From positions 1 through 64,000 of IMG/VR virus record IMGVR_UViG_3300036770_006954: a stretch of DNA of 64,000 bases; one strand, written 5' to 3'. Position numbers and translations under genes: made by a program. The DNA is from a virus. Positions 10,193 through 20,024 of the stretch are shown here, in pieces (the stretch's first letter is position 1; each line of letters starts with the position of its first letter). The notes below the pieces were generated by a model, which worked only from the letters and a program-made list of their open reading frames with translations, was not told where the DNA came from and searched no databases.

Positions 10193-11100
10193 TATCCAAC
10201 TATTGTTGTGAAGTTTTTAGTAAAGTCGATATTCGCCCCTCTATCTTGACGAACCTCGTATAGAAGAGCATTAAACTGGTCACGGATTTCAAACAAGTTG
10301 TATTGTTTGTAGATGTTATTATCACTGTCATAGATAGTGTAAATTCCATCTTCAATACTCTTGGTCTGATTTCCGTAAAGGGCGATAGCAAGAGATGAAA
10401 TATCGTATTCAACCATGTCAACCTCAATAGTCACTGGATTAAAGAAAGTATTTGAAATAATAATGTTTTGAGCGGGTTGACCGATAAATGGTGTGGCGTT
10501 CGGTTTATTGGTAGGTGATGACGATGGTGAAACAGTACAGAACATAAGATTTGTTACCCCATCAACATAACGGTAACGAATTGCCTTCTGAGTAGTATTG
10601 ATTTGATTTACAACTACGGGTTCACAAAAGAAATTAGATGTTATAATCCTAAAGAAGTTCGGAATCTTCGACCCATCAGAGTTCAAGTATTCTACTCTGA
10701 AACCAATCAACCCTTGGGGGGTAAACTTATTTCTGAATTGGCTTGGTACATTGGTGAGGTCAATAATAATACCTTTCACATTAGGAAGTGCCGACAATAC
10801 TCCACAATCAGTAATTGATGTTCTGATTTGTGCCGGTCTCAACATCATAGTGTAAATCCCCACCTGATTGAAGACATCAGCTGGTAGGGTAAGGTTGTAT
10901 AACCCACCCAATACTTCCACATTAGCATTACCACCTGTAGTTGCATTGTTGAAGTAAGGTCTGAGAACTGAAGGTGCATCCAATGATGTCAACACAAAGT
11001 CTGCAGTCTCATCTCTTGAGGGTGTATAATTCAAGATGATTTCCACATCTTCAGGAGATACATCCGCCGTCCTAATAGTTCCGTATGTTCCGATTGCCAT
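10192..11100 (-). CDS. Hypothetical structural protein of the baseplate/fibre module
   Basis: This 302-aa protein starts at the ATG at 11100, preceded by a late-type box in the 29-nt gap to the upstream gene. It is predominantly beta, with no cysteine cluster, signal peptide or membrane segment. A short Ser/Pro/Asn linker (PSSSPTNKPNAT) lies near residue 195. Its stop overlaps the next start, suggesting coupled expression with the gpI-like protein. No family is recognised. Confidence 0.6.
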   Translation of the reverse strand: MAIGTYGTIRTADVSPEDVEIILNYTPSRDETADFVLTSLDAPSVLRPYFNNATTGGNANVEVLGGLYNLTLPADVFNQVGIYTMMLRPAQIRTSITDCGVLSALPNVKGIIIDLTNVPSQFRNKFTPQGLIGFRVEYLNSDGSKIPNFFRIITSNFFCEPVVVNQINTTQKAIRYRYVDGVTNLMFCTVSPSSSPTNKPNATPFIGQPAQNIIISNTFFNPVTIEVDMVEYDISSLAIALYGNQTKSIEDGIYTIYDSDNNIYKQYNLFEIRDQFNALLYEVRQDRGANIDFTKNFTTIVG

Positions 11101-11119
11101 ATGAAAAGTTTCTTATTTT

Positions 11120-11127
11120 TATAAATA
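11120..11127 (-). promoter_or_regulatory. Late-type box TATTTATA
   Basis: The coding strand reads AACTATTTATAAAAATAAG, 19 nt upstream of the ATG at 11100, inside a 29-nt intergenic gap. Confidence 0.5.
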
Positions 11128-11129
11128 GT

Positions 11130-12200
11130 TTATCCCTTATTTTCTATGGTGTAATATCCATAACCATAGTTTATTAACCCTGAAAGGGTAGAGACCTCAC
11201 CCAATCTTTGAATTTGTTGGTAAACAGTGTTCTTACCTCTCTCTATGAACACAGTGGTAACAATTTGAGGTTGGTCTTGAATTTTAATTAATAACTCGTC
11301 TTTTGTTATTGGAACGGCAGTTAGCATCTCACTTGTAAATCCACTACTATTTTGGAAGTAGATGCTCGTACCATCAGAATAATCATAGTAATTCGTATCT
11401 TGAATTGTATATGCTGTAAACACCGAGTTCATATCGGTAATCACCCCGTAGGGTTGGCTATTTTGGAATACTGGAACACCAACTTGGTACTCAACAGGTC
11501 CATACAATGCAAGTTCGGATACCCTTGATGATGTCAATCCCGAAACAACAAATGGTACTTGAGTGTAACCTGAAGAAATCTCACTCTCCACAGTGTTCAC
11601 GGCATCTCCTGAAAAAATGTAGTCATAACTCACGGGTGTGTTCGCCCAACTTCCACCCAAAGGAGTAAAGAACGCCCTCCCCAACGGATTGTAGATAACC
11701 GCATTGGTAAATGGTACTTGGACTACCTTAGAAACCGTATTTACTCCAAACGGAGTTGTTTGTCTCATGGTAATTGTATACCCCGAGGTTGTGTTCGGAT
11801 AAACATGAGATAAAGTATCACCAGTGAAAATCTCGTCAGGGGTGTTATCCCCCCAGTTTATCGTATACGCAGCAAGTCCCAAGTAGGTTGCCGCTTTGTC
11901 CGAAGAGTTATAAACAGTATAAACATACGGAGAAGTCGTAGCTGCGGTAAAAATAAAATTCGTCACCACATCTTTCTGTTCCGCAGCCCCATCAAACGGA
12001 GAGTAGTACCCCAAATCAATTGTGGTCTCAGTGAGCATAATACACAGACTCAAACCAGTCATTATAGAACTTCCATTTGTTCCCCCACTTAAAATTTGAG
12101 ACATACCTGAGTATACCCCGATGGTCTCACCACTTATATCAACATAAGATAAATCCGATGTGATATTTGCCGGTCCAACAACAAAACGATAATCAGCCAT
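11130..12200 (-). CDS. Structural protein with PKD-like domain
   Basis: This is a 356-aa protein. Residues ~85-165 contain INWGDNTPDE followed by LSHVYPNTTSGYTITMR, the WGDG...H-x-Y-x-x-x-G-x-Y-x-V pattern of PKD/Ig-like domains. Such domains are common on phage fibres and on Bacteroidota surface proteins, where they mediate weak surface or polysaccharide contacts. The start overlaps the stop of the upstream gene, suggesting coupling. The rest of the protein is unassigned. Confidence 0.6.
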   Translation of the reverse strand: MADYRFVVGPANITSDLSYVDISGETIGVYSGMSQILSGGTNGSSIMTGLSLCIMLTETTIDLGYYSPFDGAAEQKDVVTNFIFTAATTSPYVYTVYNSSDKAATYLGLAAYTINWGDNTPDEIFTGDTLSHVYPNTTSGYTITMRQTTPFGVNTVSKVVQVPFTNAVIYNPLGRAFFTPLGGSWANTPVSYDYIFSGDAVNTVESEISSGYTQVPFVVSGLTSSRVSELALYGPVEYQVGVPVFQNSQPYGVITDMNSVFTAYTIQDTNYYDYSDGTSIYFQNSSGFTSEMLTAVPITKDELLIKIQDQPQIVTTVFIERGKNTVYQQIQRLGEVSTLSGLINYGYGYYTIENKG

Positions 12201-13032
12201 TTGGTCCTACATATTCATACCATTTTATGGGAGTTGTTGTACCTACTCTATCAAAGGTTATTATGTCATACACAACATATTTTTGGCTCGGATAATCCAA
12301 CTTATACAAGTAGTAAAAATTAAACGTGTTATCTACCCCATAGGAGTTGATGGTCTGTAAACTCTGTGGACGATTAATCATCCTAACAAATTGACCCGTC
12401 TTTGCGTTGTAAAACTTACACGACACATAAAATTCATCTAAATTGATGTACTCCCTAGATTTTAACCAATACAAGAAAAACCCATCAGTATCTCCAACAA
12501 AATCTAAAGAAAACTCAGGTTTATTAATTAAAACATTTTGTCCCTGCATTACCACCGGCATCTGTTCTCCTTGAGTAGTGGGAATAATAATTGTTAGATA
12601 ATTGGTCTGACCAACCTGACTTGGTGAATTGTAAAAGTCCAACTTGAAGAAACTCTTACTAAACGCATTTGAATAGTAATAAATCTCATTGTAGGTAAAC
12701 CCTTCCGCATTGTAATCAGAGACCCAATTTTGAGTTGACCCAGTTCCATTTATTGTCCCTCCCGAAAAGAAATTAAACTCGTAATTAATACTCGTTCTAA
12801 TTGTTGGTGTAGGTTGAATGATATTTGTAGTGGGGGGTGTGAAACTATATCCCGAGTGAGAAAATCTTGTTGTTTCAAAATCAATTCCCAAACCAGCAAC
12901 ATCCTGATTGATTTGAGCCTCTAATTTATTAATTTCATTTTCAGTATCCAACAACTCCCAATCAAGCATAACAGGAATCTGAAGAACTTTATCTTCATTG
13001 GTTACCCCCAATTTAATCTGATACTTATTCAC
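12193..13032 (-). CDS. Hypothetical structural protein
   Basis: This 279-aa protein uses a GTG start at 13032 that lies just upstream of the previous stop (13025), so translation is probably coupled; no ATG is available before residue 22. The sequence is aromatic-rich and beta-rich, typical of baseplate or fibre-connector subunits. No family is recognised. Confidence 0.55.
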   Translation of the reverse strand: MNKYQIKLGVTNEDKVLQIPVMLDWELLDTENEINKLEAQINQDVAGLGIDFETTRFSHSGYSFTPPTTNIIQPTPTIRTSINYEFNFFSGGTINGTGSTQNWVSDYNAEGFTYNEIYYYSNAFSKSFFKLDFYNSPSQVGQTNYLTIIIPTTQGEQMPVVMQGQNVLINKPEFSLDFVGDTDGFFLYWLKSREYINLDEFYVSCKFYNAKTGQFVRMINRPQSLQTINSYGVDNTFNFYYLYKLDYPSQKYVVYDIITFDRVGTTTPIKWYEYVGPNG

Positions 13033-14719
13033 AATCGTCTATTATTGGTTGGACAGCAATGTTGAATCCACTCAACAGATTTTGGAAGTTTCCACCCTCA
13101 GGAATCAACCTGAATATCTGATTTGAGAAAGGATAATGTGCTCGGTTTAGGTAGGGGAAGTCAACTCCTCGGTCAAATTCATCAAACTCCCCATATAAAT
13201 AAGGTTCTCTCCATCTGAAAGTTTGGTCTTGAGATGAGAAAAACGCATAGTTGGGTATGTTTTCCACCCCTTGAACCGGTGCTGTTTCAATATAATCCGA
13301 AAATACTCTAACAACCATCGGATTATGAGGGAGGTAATAGTATCCTTGAGAGTTAGTTGTTGGGACACTTTCTGTTGTGAAAATGTCTTGATTGAAATTA
13401 ATCTTTTGAACATATCTTGATACCACCAATTCCGCTTGGGTGTAGTCGTTCCACTCACAATAATCCCCGTCAATTAAATCTCCCTCATTCAGTACTCTAT
13501 TGTAGTAAAATGTTTCGGTTGTTCCATTGGTTAAGGTGTACGAATCCACAGGGATATTTGTGTAACAATCTTGATTGGTATCAGACCACCAACTATCAGA
13601 AATATTTTGAATGTTAAATACCCATCCTTGTTTCAATCCGACCCCATTATTTGGTTTGTTGAAATATCCACTAAAGCCTTTATTAACCAATGTAAGAAAT
13701 AATTCACCGACGGGTCTATTTTGATTGTCAGTGATTCCGGTCAAAACAACATCTTGAGCTACTGTGACTGTGTAAGTTAATGAATTTGTTTTTTGTGAAA
13801 TTCTTGTTATGTCATTGGGAGTTATTGAACTGTATTCTAATTTCCTTTCATTAGGAAAAGCATTAAGTTCGAAACCTGTTTTAGTAACAATAACATTATT
13901 TTCATTCAATAATATTCTGTTTTTTCTCACATAATATTTTGACCGAGTCTCAGTAAGATTGTTTGGGTCTAAAACCCTTTTAAAGGTTCCTGTTGTTCCA
14001 TCCGCAAATGTGTTTCCTGTGTATCCAATATCCAAGATATTAAACACAAAATTTGAACTATCATAATTTGAATTACCAAATGAAAACACTTCAAACACGG
14101 TCTGTTGGTCATAATCAAATGAAAGTTCTACAAAATTACCTTCAATTAAATTATGTGGCATGAAACATTGGAAAGAAATAATATTTGCGCCACCTTGGGT
14201 TGAGGCCGACACTATAAACGGAATACCATCTCCTGAAGCCCAATTGATTGTTATATTTTCGTATGTGGCCTCCATCGGCCTATTGTAGTCATTTTGAGCA
14301 GCATAGGTTATGTAATAAGTCCAATTGTAGGTATAGGCACTCGATGCTTGATAGTCAAAATGACCATCACTTACATTAGGACGAAATAAATCAAACTCAT
14401 AAAACTGCGGAAAACCCTTCCAAATTCCACTAAGTTTGGACTGCGCGGGCTCAACGTAATACAGATTGTTTTTGAATGGATTGTATTCAGTAGTACCTGT
14501 ATAAGTGTTGTCATACAGGTATTGAATCTTGAATGTTGGTCTGAATCTTTGAGATGCTTGTCTCTCATCTTGGTATAACTGAGTGAGAGAAATTGCATTA
14601 TTTCTCACATATTGAGTCAACTCCTTTTGGGTTTGATTCAAATCAATTGTAAGTTTTTGGTCAACAATTGGTGCCGATTTGAACTGTAATTGTGAGGGGA
14701 TTAATTCAAACCTATTCAT
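13025..14719 (-). CDS. Hypothetical structural protein
   Basis: This 564-aa protein begins MNRFELIPSQ. The ATG at 14719 overlaps the stop of the 1738-aa gene (ATGAATAG). It has Asn/Tyr/Phe-rich beta-type composition with no motifs I can name. It lies in a run of five genes with overlapping ends, which suggests one co-translated baseplate-periphery complex. Confidence 0.55.
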   Translation of the reverse strand: MNRFELIPSQLQFKSAPIVDQKLTIDLNQTQKELTQYVRNNAISLTQLYQDERQASQRFRPTFKIQYLYDNTYTGTTEYNPFKNNLYYVEPAQSKLSGIWKGFPQFYEFDLFRPNVSDGHFDYQASSAYTYNWTYYITYAAQNDYNRPMEATYENITINWASGDGIPFIVSASTQGGANIISFQCFMPHNLIEGNFVELSFDYDQQTVFEVFSFGNSNYDSSNFVFNILDIGYTGNTFADGTTGTFKRVLDPNNLTETRSKYYVRKNRILLNENNVIVTKTGFELNAFPNERKLEYSSITPNDITRISQKTNSLTYTVTVAQDVVLTGITDNQNRPVGELFLTLVNKGFSGYFNKPNNGVGLKQGWVFNIQNISDSWWSDTNQDCYTNIPVDSYTLTNGTTETFYYNRVLNEGDLIDGDYCEWNDYTQAELVVSRYVQKINFNQDIFTTESVPTTNSQGYYYLPHNPMVVRVFSDYIETAPVQGVENIPNYAFFSSQDQTFRWREPYLYGEFDEFDRGVDFPYLNRAHYPFSNQIFRLIPEGGNFQNLLSGFNIAVQPIIDDCE

Positions 14720-17700
14720 CAGCTAAATATTTTGATTTGAATCTATCTAAGGCACTAGCGCCGTTAATTAATCCGAAGTAAAAATGGTTCGGTGCTCCGA
14801 CTGCGAAAACACTTGGATAATTGCCGGCGGTTGCAGAATTGTTCCCGTTGGAATCCACATTGAAGATATAACCACGAGCATAGATGTCGTTTAGTTGAGA
14901 GTTTGAACCCAAGAAATATGATGGTTGTGAAGGGTCTGTACGGTCCAAAGATTGGTAATTTTTACTAAAAATGTTAGAGTTGTCTGTAGCCCAATTGTTA
15001 CTCTGTGTTCCGAAAATTCCCACCGAATTACCCAAGTTAACTGCGGTTCCGATATCGTTTACCCATTTTGCAACATCATCTCTCTCCCAACGATAAAATG
15101 GGACCCTTTGTGATTTCAAATTATAATAATATGGAAACGCGTTTGCGTTTGGTGTGGGTCTGAAATTAATTCTACCTGGTGAGAGAAAATCTTTGTATTG
15201 TAAATCTTCAGTTGTCGAGGAGTAAAAAATTCCCATAACAGAAAACCCATTTGGGTTCCTCGAGATAAATATGGGGTTATTGGGACTGTTTAAATCTTCT
15301 TGATAGTTTTGAGAATTAAATTTCAGAACACCGAATTCGGAATTTATTGACAACATTTGTGTAACATCACCATCTAATCTTCTTTCGGGACGAGAAAACA
15401 ATGTGTTTATTGCCAGATTGGTTCCACCAATTCCAGGAAAAAAATTAACAATGAATTTCAAGAAAAAAGAATTCGTTAAACGGGTGATAACAAATAAATT
15501 TAATAAATCACTTGTGTCACCATAACTTGTAGGATTTAAAACATTCATAACAAATCCGTCATCAGAAGGGTTTAAAGTAATTTCTTTGAATATCTCAGTT
15601 TTGGGACCAAGATTCATAATTGTCACAGGCATCTGCAAATTGTAATCATTAATTGAACCTGTAAGCACACTGTTAAACTTACCAATAAATTCGTCTGATG
15701 TTGGACTGTATGGACTACTACGATAATAAAAATTGTTACTATCGTCATTAAAATAAATTAAATCCTTACAAAAAACTCTTCTCGAGATTTGGTTATTACC
15801 CCCATATAAAGTTCTAACGGCAAACGGGAAAGCATACAAAGACCCATTTACCCAGTTATTCGAAAACGTTTGAGAAACAACTCCTTGACACAGAGCATAG
15901 AAAAAACGATATCTTAGACCCCACTCGTTGAAAGCTCTTATATCTATTAGTAAATCTAATAAAGGTCTTCTGACAAACACATAACATCCTCGGTCTACCC
16001 AATCAGTGTCAGAGCAATTTGGTTCAATAGTGACTGTATTACCAGAATTACTATAACACTCAAGACTAACCATGTTTGCACAAGAAAAACTGTCCAACAC
16101 ATTTAAAGAATCCGGTAAATCTTCAATATCATTTCCAACTATAGTCGCCCCCGCACCATATGTCGTTGTTATTAAATTTTGACCACCAGCATCAATAATG
16201 TACATAGTAAACCCTCTATTCATTTGAAGGACAGGGACGATAGAATTCCAATCCTCACCATCCAAAAAGTCTGATGAGGGAAGTCTGTCAGTTCTTAAAA
16301 CATTCCTCGACTTATTGGACATGTTTATTTGGTTATTTGTTGCAGTGACAGTTGGTAAAAGAGAAAAACTATAGTAAACACTACTACACTGATTTGGGTT
16401 GTTTGGTGGTTTGTTTCCACCACCCAACTCCGTATAATAAAAGTCAGCTCCCGACAAATCCTCAGCCGAATCATATTTAGCAGGATTTGGAGTAGAACTG
16501 AAAGATTTATTTGACCCATTACTCACAACGATTTCAACCGAGTTTAAATTTGGGGTGTTCAAATAATTAGATACAAATCCAAAAGTACCCGAACCATTTG
16601 GGTATATTGAATAATTCCGATTACCATCAATAGCACTATAATATCCAACATTACTTGTGGTGAAAGCCGAGTATCCATTTCCACCCTCGAAAAAATACGA
16701 AGAGTAAAAAATGTTATTTTGTGATGTATGTTGTTGGACAGAAATACCATTTGCCGGTAAGGCTTGAATAGGAATATTCAATCTGGTTTGTGCCGTAAAT
16801 GTTAAAGAATCCGTATTCGGTAGACCTAATATACTACCAATACCATAGCGATTTACATATGAGGGAGAATAAGGGTCAACCCCTCTCTGTAAAATTAAAA
16901 TGTATTGATTATCAAAACCAGCAAAAAAGTCCCTTGTTTTTATATTCAAAGCATTTTGAGAATCCCAACCACTTAGGTCTCTTCTTGACCAATTTATTTG
17001 GGTAGATGAGTTCAATATTTTTAAAAGACCACCAAAAGGGTTTGGAGGATTACACGGTCCTAAAGGAGTAATGCTTCCATTACCCTGTATAATTTGAGGA
17101 ACTGTGGAAGAACAAACATTACCAAACCCTTGTATAAATCCAAGTGAGGGGTCAAAAGGAGTGGTTACAGTTGTTTGTTGATTGTTTCCTGAGCAATCCA
17201 CATATGTGACTGTTACAGTTTCCGCAACATTTGGATTACCTATTGCAGTTTCGATTGAATAAGAATTACAAACAACCGTCCCACCCCCTGTTGCTAAAGC
17301 AAACGCATCACTTACGGTGATTGCTGTCAAAACTTGATAGTATTCTAAATCAGCGGGGAATTTGTAATTTGTTATTGTTGAACCAGTACTTAAGAAATAT
17401 GTTTCAGTTGAATTTGTTGTCTGAGTTGTGGCATAGTTAACGGTAATTGGTGCCGGACCAGACTGTAAAGTAACACCAGAAATACCGTTAAAATCTGAAT
17501 TTCCCGAAAACTTAAAGTTTACATCTGTTGTATTTTCAATACCCACAAAAGTTAATAATGTTCCTGATTCTAAAAAACTTTGAGATAGAATACTTAAGGT
17601 GTTATCATAGTGTTTTCGTGTTGTATTTGAAGGATAATCAAAACTGACACTTATTTTATTTTCATTATCAAAATATTTTTTTCTTGTATTGAACACATTG

Positions 17701-19928
17701 ATTCTTTGTGCCATTGGAATATCCGAAGAAATTGCAAAAACCTTTTTGGGTGCACCAAATGAATTCGTTGTATCAGGTAACCTTAGGGTTTGAGATTGGG
17801 TTGACCTATTTTGTAAAATCTTATCAATAGGTCCTGTTCTTGTACCCATCGCCTCTGAAAATATCAAAGATAAAACTGAAACATTTGCACTACTTGGCTC
17901 CAAGTCATCACCAATTTTTTCCGGTGGTAATCCTGAATAATCTTCAATAGATTCAAAGTACAATCCGCTTGTGGTTAAAGGTGTAAGTAACGATGTGGGA
18001 GTAGAATCTCCAACACCATTCAATCCCGAGGTATTACATTCACAATTCGAACACTCAGGATATGTAATCATTGGTAACTTTAACGGTTTTAACTTTAAAA
18101 ACTCCGCAAACCTTTGAAGGGTTAATGAAAGTCTTGCCCCTCCCGCAACCAAAATTGCACCAATACCAATAAGAGGAATTCCCGCACCACCAAGAATTGC
18201 CAAAACCGACCCTACAACAATTAAAGCATTACCAACTATGTTTTGAAATCTTACTATGAAATTAAGTACAAAGACAATAACATTGAGTATTGCACTTAAA
18301 AGGTGATATACAAATAAGATTGGGGGAAAAAGAAGTTGGATAAACTGCATTAAAATTGCAAACAAGAAAAATGATAAACTAAAATTTTTCACACCATCAT
18401 TAACAGGAAACTTATTTACTGTGGTTGCACAATCATTATTGCCGATTTCTTTAACACCAATAAAACGTCCTCTGTTAAATCCTCTTTTGTATTGGTCAAT
18501 TAAACCTGATGGAGTATAAACCTTATTATACTCCATTTCATAAAAAGTATCCTCACAGTTAATTGCCGCTTGTAATTTTTGATTAATCACGGTTGCCGAT
18601 TCCGCATCTGTATATCCCGTCCAATCAAGTCCAAAATAATAGGAACTTGCCAGTTCACGACTGGTAGTAAAAGTGTTTGAATAATTGGGGTCGATACCAG
18701 GTGTTCTCCAACCCCATTCTCTGACATTAGGTAATAAGAAGTATCCTCTTTTGATTGGGTCTGTATCTGTGGGTGACTGTTGCCATTTAACTTTGAATCT
18801 GTATTTTCCTTTGGTTGGAATACCCACTCTTGGGTCTCTTGAGAAAACTCTTTGACCATCCTCATTTGTAGTCACATAATCGAGGTTCATTGGAACCTCT
18901 ACCATCCAAGTACCGTTTTCGTCTATGACATTACCCGAATTTTCCAATCGATATTCCTCCAAAATAGGTCTTCCTTGATTGTCTTGAACTATAGTTTGTC
19001 GAACTGATAACAATTGTCCCGGTCCCGTAGTTAAATCACAAAGATTACCCATGTTATCTTTTGGTTTACAACCACCTGTTAACAAAGAAGGGGGAAAATC
19101 ACCGAATCCTAATGGTGCTGGAATTTTAAATTCATCTGTGGTGGAAAACAACGAACCAATAAAAACTGCCGTAGGTTGTATATCAATATTTGCATCATCC
19201 CTGAGGTCAAAGTCGATACGGCTAATTGAAGATTGACAAATTTCTGGCTCACCCCAAAAGGGGGCAACCTCGAAAACTTTTGTAATATTAACAATTTGAG
19301 GTAGAGTGTCTAAATCTGATGAAGTTCTAAAAGTGTTTCCCGCGACTTGTGCTTCTGTAGCACGACCAATTCTAATTAAATCTTGGGGTGTAAGAGAAAA
19401 TTCTCCGATGTCACTAAGGTCTAAATCCATTACGATGGTTTGTTGACCTACAGGAACTCCCAATATCATGAAGTCACCACTTTCATTTGTCTTAACAGTA
19501 AATCTGTAGTACTTGTCGTAGATATCCACAACAACAGGGTCCTCTAAGACATCCGCTCTTGAAGGAAATGTTCCTGTGGCAGCGTGAGTGGAATACGATT
19601 GTAAATAAGGGAGAAGATTAAATCTATAACCATCAACATTTTTATCATTAGGTTGAGTATACGGATATAGTTCAACTATTCTGTCATTAAGAGCATCAAC
19701 TTCAGTAATAGGGATAAAAATGGAAACCTTTGTGTTGGGAATTCCAAATCCACTATTTGCAACAACTCTACCTACGACAACACCAAAATCCGCACAATCC
19801 CTAGGATAAACATCATTCTGTGAAATCTGTAATGACAGAATTTCAAGGAACTCAAAATCTTGGTCTAATTGAAATGTAAGGTTTCTATCTACACCAACTT
19901 GTGTGTTTATTCTAAATGATTGTCCCAT
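14712..19928 (-). CDS. Very large virion protein with central hydrophobic segment
   Basis: This is a 1738-aa protein. Residues ~40-170 look like a carboxypeptidase-regulatory/SpaA-type beta sandwich (GDFMILGVPVGQQTIVMDLD). A strongly hydrophobic stretch spans ~515-600, long enough for three or four membrane-spanning helices, and is followed by a Cys cluster (CSNCEC) near residue 626. The remainder is beta-rich. It ends on TAG, one of few amber stops here. It has its own late-type box and opens the unit after gp6. A role as a baseplate or fibre protein is inferred from position. The membrane-like segment could insert into host membrane on infection or be buried inside the virion. Confidence 0.55.
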   Translation of the reverse strand: MGQSFRINTQVGVDRNLTFQLDQDFEFLEILSLQISQNDVYPRDCADFGVVVGRVVANSGFGIPNTKVSIFIPITEVDALNDRIVELYPYTQPNDKNVDGYRFNLLPYLQSYSTHAATGTFPSRADVLEDPVVVDIYDKYYRFTVKTNESGDFMILGVPVGQQTIVMDLDLSDIGEFSLTPQDLIRIGRATEAQVAGNTFRTSSDLDTLPQIVNITKVFEVAPFWGEPEICQSSISRIDFDLRDDANIDIQPTAVFIGSLFSTTDEFKIPAPLGFGDFPPSLLTGGCKPKDNMGNLCDLTTGPGQLLSVRQTIVQDNQGRPILEEYRLENSGNVIDENGTWMVEVPMNLDYVTTNEDGQRVFSRDPRVGIPTKGKYRFKVKWQQSPTDTDPIKRGYFLLPNVREWGWRTPGIDPNYSNTFTTSRELASSYYFGLDWTGYTDAESATVINQKLQAAINCEDTFYEMEYNKVYTPSGLIDQYKRGFNRGRFIGVKEIGNNDCATTVNKFPVNDGVKNFSLSFFLFAILMQFIQLLFPPILFVYHLLSAILNVIVFVLNFIVRFQNIVGNALIVVGSVLAILGGAGIPLIGIGAILVAGGARLSLTLQRFAEFLKLKPLKLPMITYPECSNCECNTSGLNGVGDSTPTSLLTPLTTSGLYFESIEDYSGLPPEKIGDDLEPSSANVSVLSLIFSEAMGTRTGPIDKILQNRSTQSQTLRLPDTTNSFGAPKKVFAISSDIPMAQRINVFNTRKKYFDNENKISVSFDYPSNTTRKHYDNTLSILSQSFLESGTLLTFVGIENTTDVNFKFSGNSDFNGISGVTLQSGPAPITVNYATTQTTNSTETYFLSTGSTITNYKFPADLEYYQVLTAITVSDAFALATGGGTVVCNSYSIETAIGNPNVAETVTVTYVDCSGNNQQTTVTTPFDPSLGFIQGFGNVCSSTVPQIIQGNGSITPLGPCNPPNPFGGLLKILNSSTQINWSRRDLSGWDSQNALNIKTRDFFAGFDNQYILILQRGVDPYSPSYVNRYGIGSILGLPNTDSLTFTAQTRLNIPIQALPANGISVQQHTSQNNIFYSSYFFEGGNGYSAFTTSNVGYYSAIDGNRNYSIYPNGSGTFGFVSNYLNTPNLNSVEIVVSNGSNKSFSSTPNPAKYDSAEDLSGADFYYTELGGGNKPPNNPNQCSSVYYSFSLLPTVTATNNQINMSNKSRNVLRTDRLPSSDFLDGEDWNSIVPVLQMNRGFTMYIIDAGGQNLITTTYGAGATIVGNDIEDLPDSLNVLDSFSCANMVSLECYSNSGNTVTIEPNCSDTDWVDRGCYVFVRRPLLDLLIDIRAFNEWGLRYRFFYALCQGVVSQTFSNNWVNGSLYAFPFAVRTLYGGNNQISRRVFCKDLIYFNDDSNNFYYRSSPYSPTSDEFIGKFNSVLTGSINDYNLQMPVTIMNLGPKTEIFKEITLNPSDDGFVMNVLNPTSYGDTSDLLNLFVITRLTNSFFLKFIVNFFPGIGGTNLAINTLFSRPERRLDGDVTQMLSINSEFGVLKFNSQNYQEDLNSPNNPIFISRNPNGFSVMGIFYSSTTEDLQYKDFLSPGRINFRPTPNANAFPYYYNLKSQRVPFYRWERDDVAKWVNDIGTAVNLGNSVGIFGTQSNNWATDNSNIFSKNYQSLDRTDPSQPSYFLGSNSQLNDIYARGYIFNVDSNGNNSATAGNYPSVFAVGAPNHFYFGLINGASALDRFKSKYLADE

Positions 19929-19941
19929 TCAAGGTTTTAAT

Positions 19942-19949
19942 GATAAATA
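19942..19949 (-). promoter_or_regulatory. Late-type box TATTTATC
   Basis: The box lies 13 nt upstream of the ATG at 19928, within the 96-nt gap after gp6. The same gap holds an A/T-rich inverted repeat (19954-19973) that could weakly terminate gp6 transcripts; nothing else is seen in it. Confidence 0.45.
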
Positions 19950-20024
19950 TTTATGGTGTTTTTTTTTGAAAAACACAGTTTTACTTAAACAAAATATACC
20001 CCGATTGGAAATTAAATAAAGGTG

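Noticed and set aside
19954-19973. A/T inverted repeat GTGTTTTT...AAAAACAC as a gp6 terminator
   Set aside because: The stem is nearly all A/T and lacks a following T-run on the minus strand; it is too weak to list as a feature.
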